From assembly GCF_032193805.1 (NCBI RefSeq), contig NZ_JAVBIK010000001.1:2377001-2441000 (forward strand): 64,000 nt of DNA. The letters run 5' to 3'. Within the stretch, counting starts at the first letter, position 1. Each line of letters starts with the position of its first letter. Of this stretch, positions 15,868-24,323 are shown piece after piece. Made by a program: the position numbers and the translations under genes. This stretch comes from Rhodoferax potami. GTDB lineage: Bacteria > Pseudomonadota > Gammaproteobacteria > Burkholderiales > Burkholderiaceae_C. The notes under the pieces were generated by a model. It was not told where the DNA came from. It made no database searches and saw nothing but the letters and a program-made list of their open reading frames with translations.

Positions 15868-16431
15868 TTAGGGAACCCGCCATGTCCACTTGGTGCGGGT
15901 CAGGCTGGCGCGGCGGTGGCCGCTTCGTGCGAGTTCGAGCCAGTCAATCTCGTGCACCTGCAGCTTGATGAGTGCGAGGTGGTGGGCTCCGCCGGGGCTC
16001 CCGGCGCGCGCGTCGGCTGCCGCTTCCAGTGCTGCACCCGGTGCCTGAGCCGACAGGTAGTCCCCAGCGGCTGCGGAGGTACTGATACGTGCCCACACCG
16101 CGTCCACCTCCGGGCCGCTGCGCACCACAGTGGCTTGCGCCCGCACACGGAGCTGCCAGCTCAATCGCTTGCTCCAGAACACCAGGCTCACCTGAGGGGC
16201 GGCCTCCAGCTCGGCGACTTTGGGGCTGCGGCTGTCGGTGTAGATGTGCAACACGGCTTGCCCGGCATCGGCGTGGCGCAACACGACAGTGCGTGCTTGC
16301 GGCGCACCATCCACCCCCAGAGTGGCCAGCACAGGTGTGCGCCACTCGTGGTGCCGGTCAGGTACTGCGCGCTGTAACTCCTGCCAAATGCGGTGGCGGA
16401 TCTCCGATTCGCTCAAAAGAGGTGTGTCCAC
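15868..16431 (-). CDS. PNPOx-like FMN-binding flavoprotein
   Basis: A 187-residue split-barrel protein of the pyridoxamine-phosphate-oxidase superfamily. Recognisable segments are VLATLGVDGAPQARTVVLR, YTDSRSPKVAEL, VSLVFWSKRLSWQLRVRAQA and a C-terminal WRVP like that of PdxH. It probably binds FMN. True PdxH is longer, with a separate C-terminal dimerisation domain and an R/H substrate motif, so an unspecified flavin oxidoreductase role is safer. The start codon is GTG. It is divergent from the GGDEF gene; the 215-base gap holds a GTTGATATCAAC palindrome at 16578-16589. Confidence 0.8.
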   Translation of the reverse strand: MDTPLLSESEIRHRIWQELQRAVPDRHHEWRTPVLATLGVDGAPQARTVVLRHADAGQAVLHIYTDSRSPKVAELEAAPQVSLVFWSKRLSWQLRVRAQATVVRSGPEVDAVWARISTSAAAGDYLSAQAPGAALEAAADARAGSPGGAHHLALIKLQVHEIDWLELARSGHRRASLTRTKWTWRVP

Positions 16432-16646
16432 AGGTACGGGCTGCCGGTGGCAGTGCTGGAAATGAGGGGCCCATGATATCGGCGCGCCCCCGGGGCTGTA
16501 GTCGGAGGGGCAAGTTTAGAAAAACAGCGTTTTTCAGTTCTGCAGCCCCCGGCGCATGGAACAATATTTGCTCAGTCGTTGATATCAACACGCGATGTCG
16601 AGGCCATTCCCGCAGAGGAAAGCCCATCCGTTTTCAGGGAGCGGTT

Positions 16647-17858
16647 TTGTACACGACGGTTCACCTGCGGCTCGACGCCGCGACTTTGGTTTTCGCCATC
16701 AGCCTCTTGGCGTTCAGTCTCGCCATCCTCTGTGCGCTGCTCGCGCGGGGCAGTGGCTCTAGGCGTTTGGGTTTGCATGAGTGGTCTGCAAGTCTGGCCC
16801 TGGCTTCGCTTGCTTTTTTCCTGTTCTTTTTTCGGGGGACTGGCCCCTGGGTTTTGACCTATCTGCTTGCTAACCTGACGATGTTGGCCGTGGTGCCACT
16901 CACCATGCTGGCCTACGCCAAGCTCTTGAAGGTCTCGGCGCCCTTGAGCAGCATGGTTTTGAGCGGTGCGGTTGGCTTGTCGGGTGTTTTGGCGGTGTTT
17001 TTCCTGGAAACCGCGCCCGAGTTCGGGGTTTTCTCCATGTCGATGGCGATGGGTTTTCAGCTGGTGTTGGCGGCGTGGATGGTGAGGGGCGCACGCGGGC
17101 GCTCTGGGGCGCATTGGCGAAGGGTGTTGAATCTGATGCACGGCCTGGGTGCACTGGTGTTCTTTGTCAGGGCGGGCATGGCACTGAACGGGAATGCCGT
17201 GCAGGTGTCGACGGTTGCGAACTCTCCTACGCAGATCGTGGCGCTGTGTGTGGGGGCTTTGTATTTCACGGTGGTGACGGTGGTGTTTGTTGTGATGGTG
17301 AGTGAGCGCATGCACTCCGAGATGCGCGACCGCTTGCGCCGCGATGGCCTGACGGGTCTCTACACCCGCACCGCTTTCTTTGAAATGGTCTCCACCAAGG
17401 CGGCCCGCTTGCAAGCGCAGGGCTATGCACTGGTGATGGTGGATATGGACAACTTCAAGCGCATCAACGACAACTTCGGCCATGCCGGTGGAGACGCGGT
17501 GCTGGCACATGCCGCCCGCATGCTGTCGCAGTGGACCCGGCTGTCAGACATCGCGGTGCGCTACGGCGGGGAGGAGTTTTGTGTGCTGCTACACGCCTGC
17601 TCTGCCGAAGAGGCAGGCCGCTTTGCCCGGCGCTTGGTGGACGAGGCGGGCAAGCAATCTGTGCGCATGAAAGATGGGCGCAATGTGCGCTTTACGTTCT
17701 CAGTCGGCTACGCGTGTGCCCCGGCCGGGCAAACCAGCCATAGCGTCGAGTCGCTGGAGGCGGTGATCGACCAGGCTGATCAGGCGCTTTATGCCGCCAA
17801 GGCGGCCGGTCGTAATCAGGTGCAGGCTTTTACAGGAAGGCCGGTGCACGGGGTGTAA
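16647..17858 (+). CDS. Membrane GGDEF diguanylate cyclase
   Basis: About 403 residues. Seven or so hydrophobic segments span residues 5-225 (LVFAISLLAFSLAILCALLA, ASLALASLAFFLFFF, GALYFTVVTVVFVVMV and others). A GGDEF domain follows (about 235-395) with GGEEF intact and the RxxD inhibitory site (RLSD) five residues before. It should make c-di-GMP in response to a membrane signal. The start is TTG 16647, placed 5 bases after an AGGGAG box; longer in-frame starts upstream overlap the divergent flavoprotein gene. The N-terminal sensor belongs to no family I can name. Confidence 0.86.
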   Translation: MYTTVHLRLDAATLVFAISLLAFSLAILCALLARGSGSRRLGLHEWSASLALASLAFFLFFFRGTGPWVLTYLLANLTMLAVVPLTMLAYAKLLKVSAPLSSMVLSGAVGLSGVLAVFFLETAPEFGVFSMSMAMGFQLVLAAWMVRGARGRSGAHWRRVLNLMHGLGALVFFVRAGMALNGNAVQVSTVANSPTQIVALCVGALYFTVVTVVFVVMVSERMHSEMRDRLRRDGLTGLYTRTAFFEMVSTKAARLQAQGYALVMVDMDNFKRINDNFGHAGGDAVLAHAARMLSQWTRLSDIAVRYGGEEFCVLLHACSAEEAGRFARRLVDEAGKQSVRMKDGRNVRFTFSVGYACAPAGQTSHSVESLEAVIDQADQALYAAKAAGRNQVQAFTGRPVHGV

Positions 17859-17876
17859 CGCCTGTACTTCATTAAA

Positions 17877-17907
17877 AAGCCCCGAACATCATCCGATGTC
17901 GGGGCTT
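17877..17907 (-). terminator. Hairpin terminator, htpG side
   Basis: Stem AAGCCCCGAACATC / GATGTCGGGGCTT (one bulged base) with an ATCC loop. On the minus strand the stem is followed by TTTTTAAT, so it mainly terminates htpG and may also stop transcripts of the converging GGDEF gene. Confidence 0.85.
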
Positions 17908-17994
17908 GGCGTACATTTTGCTATTAATTAAGTAGCGTATTGTGGCCCTTTTACGAGGGTTGGAGGCCGATTTGCCTCCTGTTCTCGGTTGGCC

Positions 17995-19986
17995 TTACAC
18001 CAGCAGCGCATTCACTCGCTTCACGTACTCGGCGGGGTCTGCTGGCAGGCCACCTTCCGCCAGCAAGGCCTGGTCGAACAGGATGTGGGCCAGGTCGTGG
18101 AAGTGCACCGAGCCGTCCAGCTTTTTCACGAGCGGGTGATCGGCGTTCACTTCTAGCACAGGCTTCACTTCGGGTGCGCTCTGGCCGGCTTGCTTGAGCA
18201 TGCGCGCCAGCTGGGTGCTCATGCCATGGTCTTGCACCACGAGGCAGGCGGGGCTGTCCACCAGGCGGCTGGTCACACGCACGTCGTCAGCCTTGTCCTT
18301 GAGTGCTTCTTTCAGCTTGGCGAGCACGGGCTTGAAGGTTTCGGCAGCTTCTTCAGCCGCCTTCTTCTCAGACTCGTCTTGCAGCTTGCCCAGGTCCACT
18401 GCGCCTTTGGCCACGCTTTGCATCGGCGTGCCGTCAAAGTCGTGCAGGTAGTTCAGGGCCCACTCGTCCACGCGGTCTGTCATCAAGAGCACTTCGATGC
18501 CCTTTTTCTTGAATACTTCGAGTTGCGGGCTGTTCTTGGCGGCGGCCAGTGTGTCGGCGGTGATGTAGTAGATGGCCTCTTGGCCTTCTTTCATGCGCGC
18601 CTTGTAATCGGCCAGTGCCACGGTGGCCGTGTCGCTGGTGGTGGATGCAAAGCGCAGCAGCTTGGCCAGGCGGTCTTTGTTGCCGAAGTCTTCGCCCAGG
18701 CCTTCTTTGAGCACCGCGCCGAATTCGGCGTAGAACTTGGTGTACTTGCCCAGGTTGGCCTCTTGTTCGGCCTTTTCTTCAGCGCTAAGGACGTCTGTTA
18801 CGCCGTCGGCGGCTTCCGGCAGCTTGTCGTTCTTGGCCAAGGTTTCCAGCATGGAGAGCACACGCTTGGTGTTGCCATCGCGAATGGCTTTTACGTCGCG
18901 GCTTTCCTGCAGCAGCTCGCGGCTCACGTTCAGGGGCAGGTCGGCGGAATCCACCACGCCTTTCACAAAACGCAGGTAGCTGGGCAGCAGGGCTTCGGCG
19001 TCGTCCATGATGAACACGCGCTTCACATACAGCTTCAAGCCGGCCTTGTGATCGCGGTTGTACAGGTCCATGGGCGCTTTGCCGGGGATGTACAGCAGCT
19101 GGGTGTATTCGGTGCTGCCTTCCACCCGGTTGTGGGTGTGGGCAAGGGGCGCTTCAAAGTCGTGGCTGATCTGCTTGTAGAAATCGTCGTACTGCTCTTG
19201 GGTCACGTCTTTCTTGGCGCGTGCCCAGATGGCGTTGGCCTTATTGACGGTTTCCCACTCGCCGGTCTTGACCATGCCACCGGGCTGGCGGCCGCCGTTC
19301 TCGTCTCCGGGCGTGATCAACTCGCCGTCTTTCCACTCTTCCTTTTCCATCTGGATGGGCAGGCTGATGTGGTCAGAGTACTTGTTGATGATGCCCTTGA
19401 CCTTCCAGGCTTGGGCGAAGTCAGTAGCGTCTTCGCGCAGGTGCAGGATGACGCTGGTGCCGCGCGCTTCGCGGGTAATGCCTTCCACTTCAAACGCGCC
19501 GCCGCCGCTGGCGCCGCCGTCACTGACCCAGCGAACCGCTTCATCGGCCTTCAAGCCGGCACGGCGGGATTCGACGGTGATCTTGTCAGCCACGATAAAG
19601 CCGGAGTAAAAGCCCACGCCGAACTGGCCGATCAGGTTGCTGTCGGCCTTCTGGTCGCCGCTGAGCTTGCTCACAAAGTCTTTGGTGCCGCTCTTGGCAA
19701 TCGTGCCCAGGTTGTCGATGGCTTCCTGCATCGACAAGCCAATCCCGTTGTCGGTAATGGTCAGCGTCTTGGCGTCCTTGTCGAAGGTGACTTTGACCTT
19801 CAGCTCGGGGTCGTTCTCGTACAAGCCGCTGTTGTTGATCGCTTCAAAACGCAGCTTGTCGCAAGCGTCGGACGCGTTAGAGATCAACTCGCGCAGGAAA
19901 ATTTCTTTGTTGGAGTACAGGGAGTGCGTCACCAGGTGCAGCAGCTGGGCTACTTCGGCCTGGAAATTCATGGTTTGCTTGGTCAT
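17995..19986 (-). CDS. htpG: Chaperone protein HtpG (Hsp90)
   Basis: A 663-residue Hsp90. The N-terminal ATPase is clear ([53 protein letters not shown]), followed by the middle domain ([36 protein letters not shown]) and the C-terminal dimerisation domain. The start at [12 protein letters not shown] agrees with the family; an upstream extension of 22 codons is not conserved in type. It is an ATP-dependent cytosolic chaperone usually induced by heat shock; no heat-shock promoter was confidently read. Confidence 0.97.
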   Translation of the reverse strand: MTKQTMNFQAEVAQLLHLVTHSLYSNKEIFLRELISNASDACDKLRFEAINNSGLYENDPELKVKVTFDKDAKTLTITDNGIGLSMQEAIDNLGTIAKSGTKDFVSKLSGDQKADSNLIGQFGVGFYSGFIVADKITVESRRAGLKADEAVRWVSDGGASGGGAFEVEGITREARGTSVILHLREDATDFAQAWKVKGIINKYSDHISLPIQMEKEEWKDGELITPGDENGGRQPGGMVKTGEWETVNKANAIWARAKKDVTQEQYDDFYKQISHDFEAPLAHTHNRVEGSTEYTQLLYIPGKAPMDLYNRDHKAGLKLYVKRVFIMDDAEALLPSYLRFVKGVVDSADLPLNVSRELLQESRDVKAIRDGNTKRVLSMLETLAKNDKLPEAADGVTDVLSAEEKAEQEANLGKYTKFYAEFGAVLKEGLGEDFGNKDRLAKLLRFASTTSDTATVALADYKARMKEGQEAIYYITADTLAAAKNSPQLEVFKKKGIEVLLMTDRVDEWALNYLHDFDGTPMQSVAKGAVDLGKLQDESEKKAAEEAAETFKPVLAKLKEALKDKADDVRVTSRLVDSPACLVVQDHGMSTQLARMLKQAGQSAPEVKPVLEVNADHPLVKKLDGSVHFHDLAHILFDQALLAEGGLPADPAEYVKRVNALLV

Positions 19987-20113
19987 AGTTCCGTCTCTGA
20001 GTCTCAAAAAAGCGATGTGCGCCGCCAGACATTTCGCTTGCGACGCGGGCAACCCTTAATTATGGGCGCCGGGGTGGGTTTCAAGAGGCTGGGCAGATGG
20101 TTAGCATTGCCAA

Positions 20114-20698
20114 ATGCTTCAAAACAAGAAACTCCGTGTCCGGCTAGCTGTCGCCTTTTTTCTGTTCATTCTTTTGGGCTTTGGTCTGACCGCTGAAATG
20201 ACGGAGTACTTGATTGCTACGACCCGACTGTCAATTTGGGCATGGCGGCTGATTTTTGCCCTTGGCGGAATTCTGTTGTTGGGCTTTTGGTGCATTCCGT
20301 CTTGGCATAGCCGCCTCAGTGCTGGGCTGGAACACAAAATGCCGACGCACATATTTCGGGTTCTGCTGGGTTTTCCGGTGATGGCACTATCCCTTGCAGG
20401 TGTACTTGTTGCAGCGCCTTTGGGCTATGTCTATGGCTTGGCCTACCTCACAGGTTCCCTCCAAACTGGAGTGTCAGCGGTCGTATTGAAGGCAGAGCCT
20501 GTCCGGACATCGGGGAAAGGTTGTAAACAGGATTTCACATTTCGCCTAGATGGCGCCACCGGTGAGGCTTGTGTGCAAGGGCGTGTTGTCGGCCCTTTGC
20601 CAGTGACGGGTCAGCGAGTTGAGCTGCGAGGTATCCGGTCCGTTCTAGGTTTTTGGGTTCGAGAAATTCATACGACAGCCGTATCCGCACCCAGTTAG
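20114..20698 (+). CDS. Hypothetical membrane protein
   Basis: A 194-residue protein with three predicted membrane segments: LAVAFFLFILLGFGLTA (about 12-28), LIFALGGILLLGFWCIP (about 46-62) and FPVMALSLAGVLVAAPLGYVYGLAYL (about 87-112). A soluble C-terminal domain follows (about 115-194) with two Cys (GKGCKQDF, GEACVQG) that could form a disulfide. No family is recognised. It is divergent from htpG and 18 bases upstream of the TfoX_C gene. Coding character is typical for the window, so it is probably real. Confidence 0.65.
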   Translation: MLQNKKLRVRLAVAFFLFILLGFGLTAEMTEYLIATTRLSIWAWRLIFALGGILLLGFWCIPSWHSRLSAGLEHKMPTHIFRVLLGFPVMALSLAGVLVAAPLGYVYGLAYLTGSLQTGVSAVVLKAEPVRTSGKGCKQDFTFRLDGATGEACVQGRVVGPLPVTGQRVELRGIRSVLGFWVREIHTTAVSAPS

Positions 20699-20716
20699 CG
20701 GTCACGAGATTCGCCC

Positions 20717-20983
20717 ATGGTCAGCCACCTTGCCCGTCTTCCCAATCTAGGCCCCAAGTCACAGGCGATGCTGATCGCTGCAGGCATCCACACCTTGGCA
20801 GACCTGCATCGCCTGGGTTCGGTGGCGGCTTACCTCCAAGTCAAGCGCCAAGGCGGCAACGCCAGCTTGAACTTGCTTTGGGCTCTGGAGGTAGCGATCA
20901 GCGGCCTGCATTGGCAGGAAGTCGCCCGCAAGTACCGCACCAGCTTGCTGCTGGCCCTCGAAGATGCGGAGCGCCGTGCTTGA
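20717..20983 (+). CDS. TfoX C-terminal domain protein
   Basis: An 88-residue protein consisting only of the TfoX_C domain, a helix-hairpin-helix-like fold (LPNLGPKSQAMLIAAGIHTLADLHRLGSVAAYLQVKR). In gamma-proteobacteria TfoX/Sxy proteins switch on competence genes; stand-alone C-terminal domains are widespread and their role is unknown. There is no N-terminal TfoX domain in frame upstream. It ends 27 bases before the convergent lipase gene. Confidence 0.83.
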   Translation: MVSHLARLPNLGPKSQAMLIAAGIHTLADLHRLGSVAAYLQVKRQGGNASLNLLWALEVAISGLHWQEVARKYRTSLLLALEDAERRA

Positions 20984-21010
20984 GTGGCAGCTGTGACAGG
21001 CGTGACAGGC

Positions 21011-22279
21011 TCAGGCCAACCAATTGACCAACAGGTCGCGCACCACAGGGCTGCTAAGCAACTCCATGTGATGGAGCCGGTACACCACGGCTTGCTGGTT
21101 TTTGGCGAAGCGCAGGGTGCGGGCGGCATCGTCGTGCCGGCCCAGGGCGCTCTGCAGGGGCACCAACCCGTCGCCTACTAGGCGCTCCGCCAGCAGGCTG
21201 CGCGGTTTGGCTACGGTGGCGGCCACGGTGTAGCAGGCCACGCCCTCGGGCAGGGGCAGGTGGGTGCGCCGGCCGGGTTGGCGGCGGAAGCGGTCGTGGC
21301 CTTGCCAGTCGGACGCTTGCACCAAGCCGTAGCGCAGGTCGGTGATGCCGGCGCTGCGCAGCTGGCCCAGCTTGGCCAGCGGGCGTGAATACGGCGTGCT
21401 GCCCAGCACCACATCGACCCAATTGCCCGCGCGCTCCAGCGGCGCACCGTGGTGGGGTGTGCCCAAGAACACCAAGGCCTTTAGTAAAGGGCGCCATGCG
21501 ACCACTGTGGCAGCGGTTTGCGCTTGGGCGCAGGCACTGCGCGCCACCAGCCCGCCCATGCTGTGCACCAGCACGGTTATGCTTTCTACCGCCACAGGCC
21601 AGTGCGCTACCAGCTCGCTTAGCTTTTCTGACAGCGCTGCGCCATTGACTGAGGTGTGCAGGCCGGTGTTGTAGCGCACAAAAACAGGGGTGTAGCCATG
21701 GGCTTGCGCCAGCGCGGCGGCGTGGCTGGTGGGGGTGCCGTCTGCTCCCGCATGTTCCCACTGCAGGTCGTTCATGCACAGGCCGTGCAGCACGATCAGT
21801 AGCTTGCAGTTGACCGCTGTCGGGGCCGGCATGTGGCCGGGCTCCAGCACAACACCGTTAAAGCGCAAGCTCATGGGCGTGGCCAGCGGGTTGCCGGTGG
21901 CGGCCAAGTGGTCGCCCAGCACGCCATTGAGCGCAGCCACGACGGCGGCACGTTGGGGGGATTCAGGGGGTTGTGCGCCAGCAGTTTCCAGCAAAGGGGT
22001 GAGGGCGCGCAAGGCGGTATCTGCCGACTTGCCGACCAGGGTGGTGATGCCGCGCACTGCGCTGTAGACCCAGCCGGTCAGGCCGGTGGCTTGCGGGTGG
22101 CTGCCTGTTTGGGTGCTGCTGGTGTCGCCCCGTGCGCCCAACGTGCCAAGCACCGACTGGTGCACGCCTTCGGCCATGCGGGCAAGCCCTAAGGTGCCCT
22201 GGGTGGCCAGCTGGGCTGCGCCCCGCAGGTCTGTGGCGATGGCTTTGGCAGAGACCTTGGTGCGGGGCGGTGTGGGCAT
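21011..22279 (-). CDS. Alpha/beta hydrolase, lipase/PGAP1-like
   Basis: A 422-residue enzyme. An Ala/Gly-rich helical N-terminus (about 1-115) precedes an alpha/beta hydrolase domain with LLIVLHGLCMNDLQW (oxyanion region), the nucleophile elbow VHSMGGLVAR, FLGTPHHGAPLER and late GDGLVPL (acid) and HHMEL (His). The GTPHHG motif is typical of PGAP1/GPI-deacylase-like and lactonizing lipase families. It has no signal peptide, so an intracellular esterase or lipase is likely. The N-terminal helices could bind a membrane or granule surface, but that is speculative. It lies 13 bases downstream of the rluF-like gene on the same strand. Confidence 0.8.
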   Translation of the reverse strand: MPTPPRTKVSAKAIATDLRGAAQLATQGTLGLARMAEGVHQSVLGTLGARGDTSSTQTGSHPQATGLTGWVYSAVRGITTLVGKSADTALRALTPLLETAGAQPPESPQRAAVVAALNGVLGDHLAATGNPLATPMSLRFNGVVLEPGHMPAPTAVNCKLLIVLHGLCMNDLQWEHAGADGTPTSHAAALAQAHGYTPVFVRYNTGLHTSVNGAALSEKLSELVAHWPVAVESITVLVHSMGGLVARSACAQAQTAATVVAWRPLLKALVFLGTPHHGAPLERAGNWVDVVLGSTPYSRPLAKLGQLRSAGITDLRYGLVQASDWQGHDRFRRQPGRRTHLPLPEGVACYTVAATVAKPRSLLAERLVGDGLVPLQSALGRHDDAARTLRFAKNQQAVVYRLHHMELLSSPVVRDLLVNWLA

Positions 22280-22292
22280 AAGCGCCTTGTAT

Positions 22293-23319
22293 TTAAAACT
22301 TTTCGTGCGGCTGCAGGTAGCGCCACTGGCCCACCGGCAGATTGCCCAGCATCACCTTGCCCACGCGCACCCGTTTCAGGCCCACCACTTTCAGGCCGAC
22401 CAGCTCGCACATGCGGCGGATCTGGCGTTTTTTGCCTTCGGTCAGCACAAAGCGCAGCTGCTCCGGGTTCTGCCATTCCACTTTGGCGGGCTTCAAGCGC
22501 TGGTCGTCCAGACTCAGGCCGTGGCGCAGCAGTTGCAGCTTCTCGGGTGGGAAAACGCTTTGCACGTCGCTGGTGATCGGGTCGTCATCGTCCAGGCGGA
22601 TCAGTTGCTGAGGCTGGCCGCGGCCGGGCAAGCCGGGATAGGTGGCGGCGGGCGAATTCGCGGCGCTGGGGTTGGCAACCCCGGTGTAGGCCACGCGCAC
22701 CAAATATTCCTTCTCCATGACCGAGTCTTCACCGATCAGCTGGCGGGCCACGCGGCCATCCTGGGTGAGCACCAGCAAACCAGTGGAGTCAATGTCCAGC
22801 CGGCGCGGGCACCAGGCTTTTGAGCTGGCTGCCGTGGAAAAAGAAGCGCGCGTTGTCATCGCGCCAGCGGTTCTGCGGCTGAATCAGCTTGATGGCGGGC
22901 TCGTGCCCGTCTTCGGCCTGCCCGCTCACAATGCCCAGTGGCTTGTTGAGCAGGATGGTGACCTGGTTGGCCTGCTGGCCTTGGGCCTGCTTGTCAATTT
23001 CGATGCGCACATCTGGCAGCACTTGCATGCCCATCTCGGCCACCTTGCCGTTGACCTTGACCCAGCCCTTGCCGATCCACTCGTCCGCTTCGCGGCGGGA
23101 CGCCATGCCGAGGTCGGCCATGCGCTTGTTCAGTCGCACGGTGCCGCCGGCGCCATGGGCGGCGGTGTTGCTCTGGCCCTGGGGAATGGCGCGGTTGCCT
23201 GAAGGGCGGTTGGCTGCTGGAGGTGGGGCGCGTCGTGCGCCCGTGGTGAGGGCGGCTTCATGGGCGGCCGGTGGAGGCGCGCGGCGCAAAACAGGGCGGG
23301 GCGAAGTGGGTTCGGTCAT
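22293..23319 (-). pseudogene. RluF/RsuA-family 23S rRNA pseudouridine synthase, frameshifted
   Basis: Two overlapping frames together make one enzyme. The first (from ATG 23319) has a proline/alanine-rich leader, an S4 RNA-binding domain (VRLNKRMADLGMASRREADEWI) and the start of the catalytic domain (LLNKPLGIVSG), ending after SQLKSLVPA. The second continues [16 protein letters not shown] (the catalytic Asp lies in GRLD), EKEYLVRV and [19 protein letters not shown]. The conserved Gly of GRLD is missing at the junction (22797-22810), consistent with a 2-base loss in a GC run. As written the protein is truncated before its active site. The RluF branch would modify U2604 of 23S rRNA. Confidence 0.85.
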
Positions 23320-23327
23320 GGTGCGGA

Positions 23328-23389
23328 TGCTATGTTTTTAGGAGCTGCTTGCGCACATTCCATGAGCGCTAGAGGCAGATTTTGCTACT
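23328..23389. repeat. Dispersed Comamonadaceae-type intergenic repeat, copy 2
   Basis: Reads TGCTATGTTTTTAGGAGCTG at its left end and GAGCGCTAGAGGCAG at its right. It lies between the rluF-like start and the retropepsin-like stop and is the clearest full copy in the window. Confidence 0.8.
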
Positions 23390-23410
23390 AATCGGCAGCG
23401 GATGCCAGTG

Positions 23411-24019
23411 TTAGCGAGGTTTCAAGACCATCTGGTCTTTTCCAAGAATGACGTCAAACTTGGACAAAAAGGATTGGCCGAGCAAGGCCTGATTGTCGTC
23501 GCCCACCGACAGGCCAATGCCGATCCGGACCCGGTTGACTTCTACCGGGCCGATTTGAACGGGGATTCCCTCCACAATGCGCCCGGGCCGGTCGCCATTG
23601 GCGGTGCGGAAAACAGTGGAAGTGCCGCCTGTGAGTTGGGCTTGGCGCGCAAAGGTTTCACTCACCGTCACCAGCGAGGCCCCGGTATCCACCAGAAACA
23701 TCACCTCCCGGCCTTGGATGCGGCCCGGTGCATAAAAATGTCCGTCCGGAGCTCGCTGGATGACCAGATCGCCGTTGGCCTGTATCCGGACCTGCTGCGG
23801 GCGCAGGTAGTACGTCATGCCGGCATACAGCAAGCCCATGACCGCGCACCAAAACAGAATGAGCGGAATCAGGCCGGTCTGGCGCGGTGCGGAGGGTGGG
23901 GATGCGCTCAAATGGTTGCGACTGAAGGCAGAAAACCGGGCCCGGGTGGCCTCCAGCTGGCGCTCTTTGTCTGTCTCGCGCTGCTGGCTGGGGTCCCCGT
24001 CCCGGTCTTCATGGGCCAT
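23411..24019 (-). CDS. Membrane-anchored retropepsin-like aspartic protease
   Basis: A 202-residue protein. A charged N-terminus (about 1-45) precedes one membrane segment (LIPLILFWCAVMGLLYAGMTYYL, about 49-71), and the remainder is a single retropepsin-like domain with the active-site motif FLVDTGASLVTVS and a second hydrophobic-Gly motif (ALLGQSFLSKFDV). One DTG per chain implies a homodimer, as in retroviral proteases and the TIGR02281 bacterial family. It is probably oriented with the domain outside the inner membrane. The substrate is unknown. It lies 17 bases downstream of the DUF3297 gene on the same strand. Confidence 0.85.
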   Translation of the reverse strand: MAHEDRDGDPSQQRETDKERQLEATRARFSAFSRNHLSASPPSAPRQTGLIPLILFWCAVMGLLYAGMTYYLRPQQVRIQANGDLVIQRAPDGHFYAPGRIQGREVMFLVDTGASLVTVSETFARQAQLTGGTSTVFRTANGDRPGRIVEGIPVQIGPVEVNRVRIGIGLSVGDDNQALLGQSFLSKFDVILGKDQMVLKPR

Positions 24020-24036
24020 AGTGGCTGGCTGCGGGC

Positions 24037-24285
24037 TTAGTTGTAGTAGGCCTCGACCTTGCCCTTGAGCTTGATCAGCAGGGGTTTGCCCTTGCGGTCT
24101 ACGGTTTTGCCGGCGGGCACTTTGATCCAGCCTTCGCTGACACAGTATTCCTCGACGTCGTTGCGCTCTTTGTCATTGAAGCGGATGCCGATGTCGTGCT
24201 GAAACACGGCCGCCACATGGTGCGGGCTGCGCGGGTCGGCAGAAAGGTGGTCGGGCAGGGTGGGGCGTTCTGTGGTGTTTGTCAT
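24037..24285 (-). CDS. DUF3297-family small protein
   Basis: An 82-residue soluble protein: LPDHLSADPRSPHH followed by a conserved NDVEEYCVSEGWIKVPAGKTVDRKGKPLLIKLKGKVE body, which matches the DUF3297 family as I know it. Function is unknown. ATG 24285 is chosen since sequence before it (toward 24477) lies antisense to the end of the EAL gene and is not protein-like. Its position between a c-di-GMP gene and the retropepsin-like gene does not suggest a role. Confidence 0.8.
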   Translation of the reverse strand: MTNTTERPTLPDHLSADPRSPHHVAAVFQHDIGIRFNDKERNDVEEYCVSEGWIKVPAGKTVDRKGKPLLIKLKGKVEAYYN

Positions 24286-24323
24286 GGCCTGTATTTTCTC
24301 ATTCCCGGGAGCTGGCGCATGCA

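Noticed and set aside
18190..20196. Very long open frame (668 codons) antisense to htpG
   Set aside because: It mirrors codon bias of htpG on the other strand, has an unnatural Val/Gln/His-rich composition and no recognisable domain, while htpG is unmistakable.
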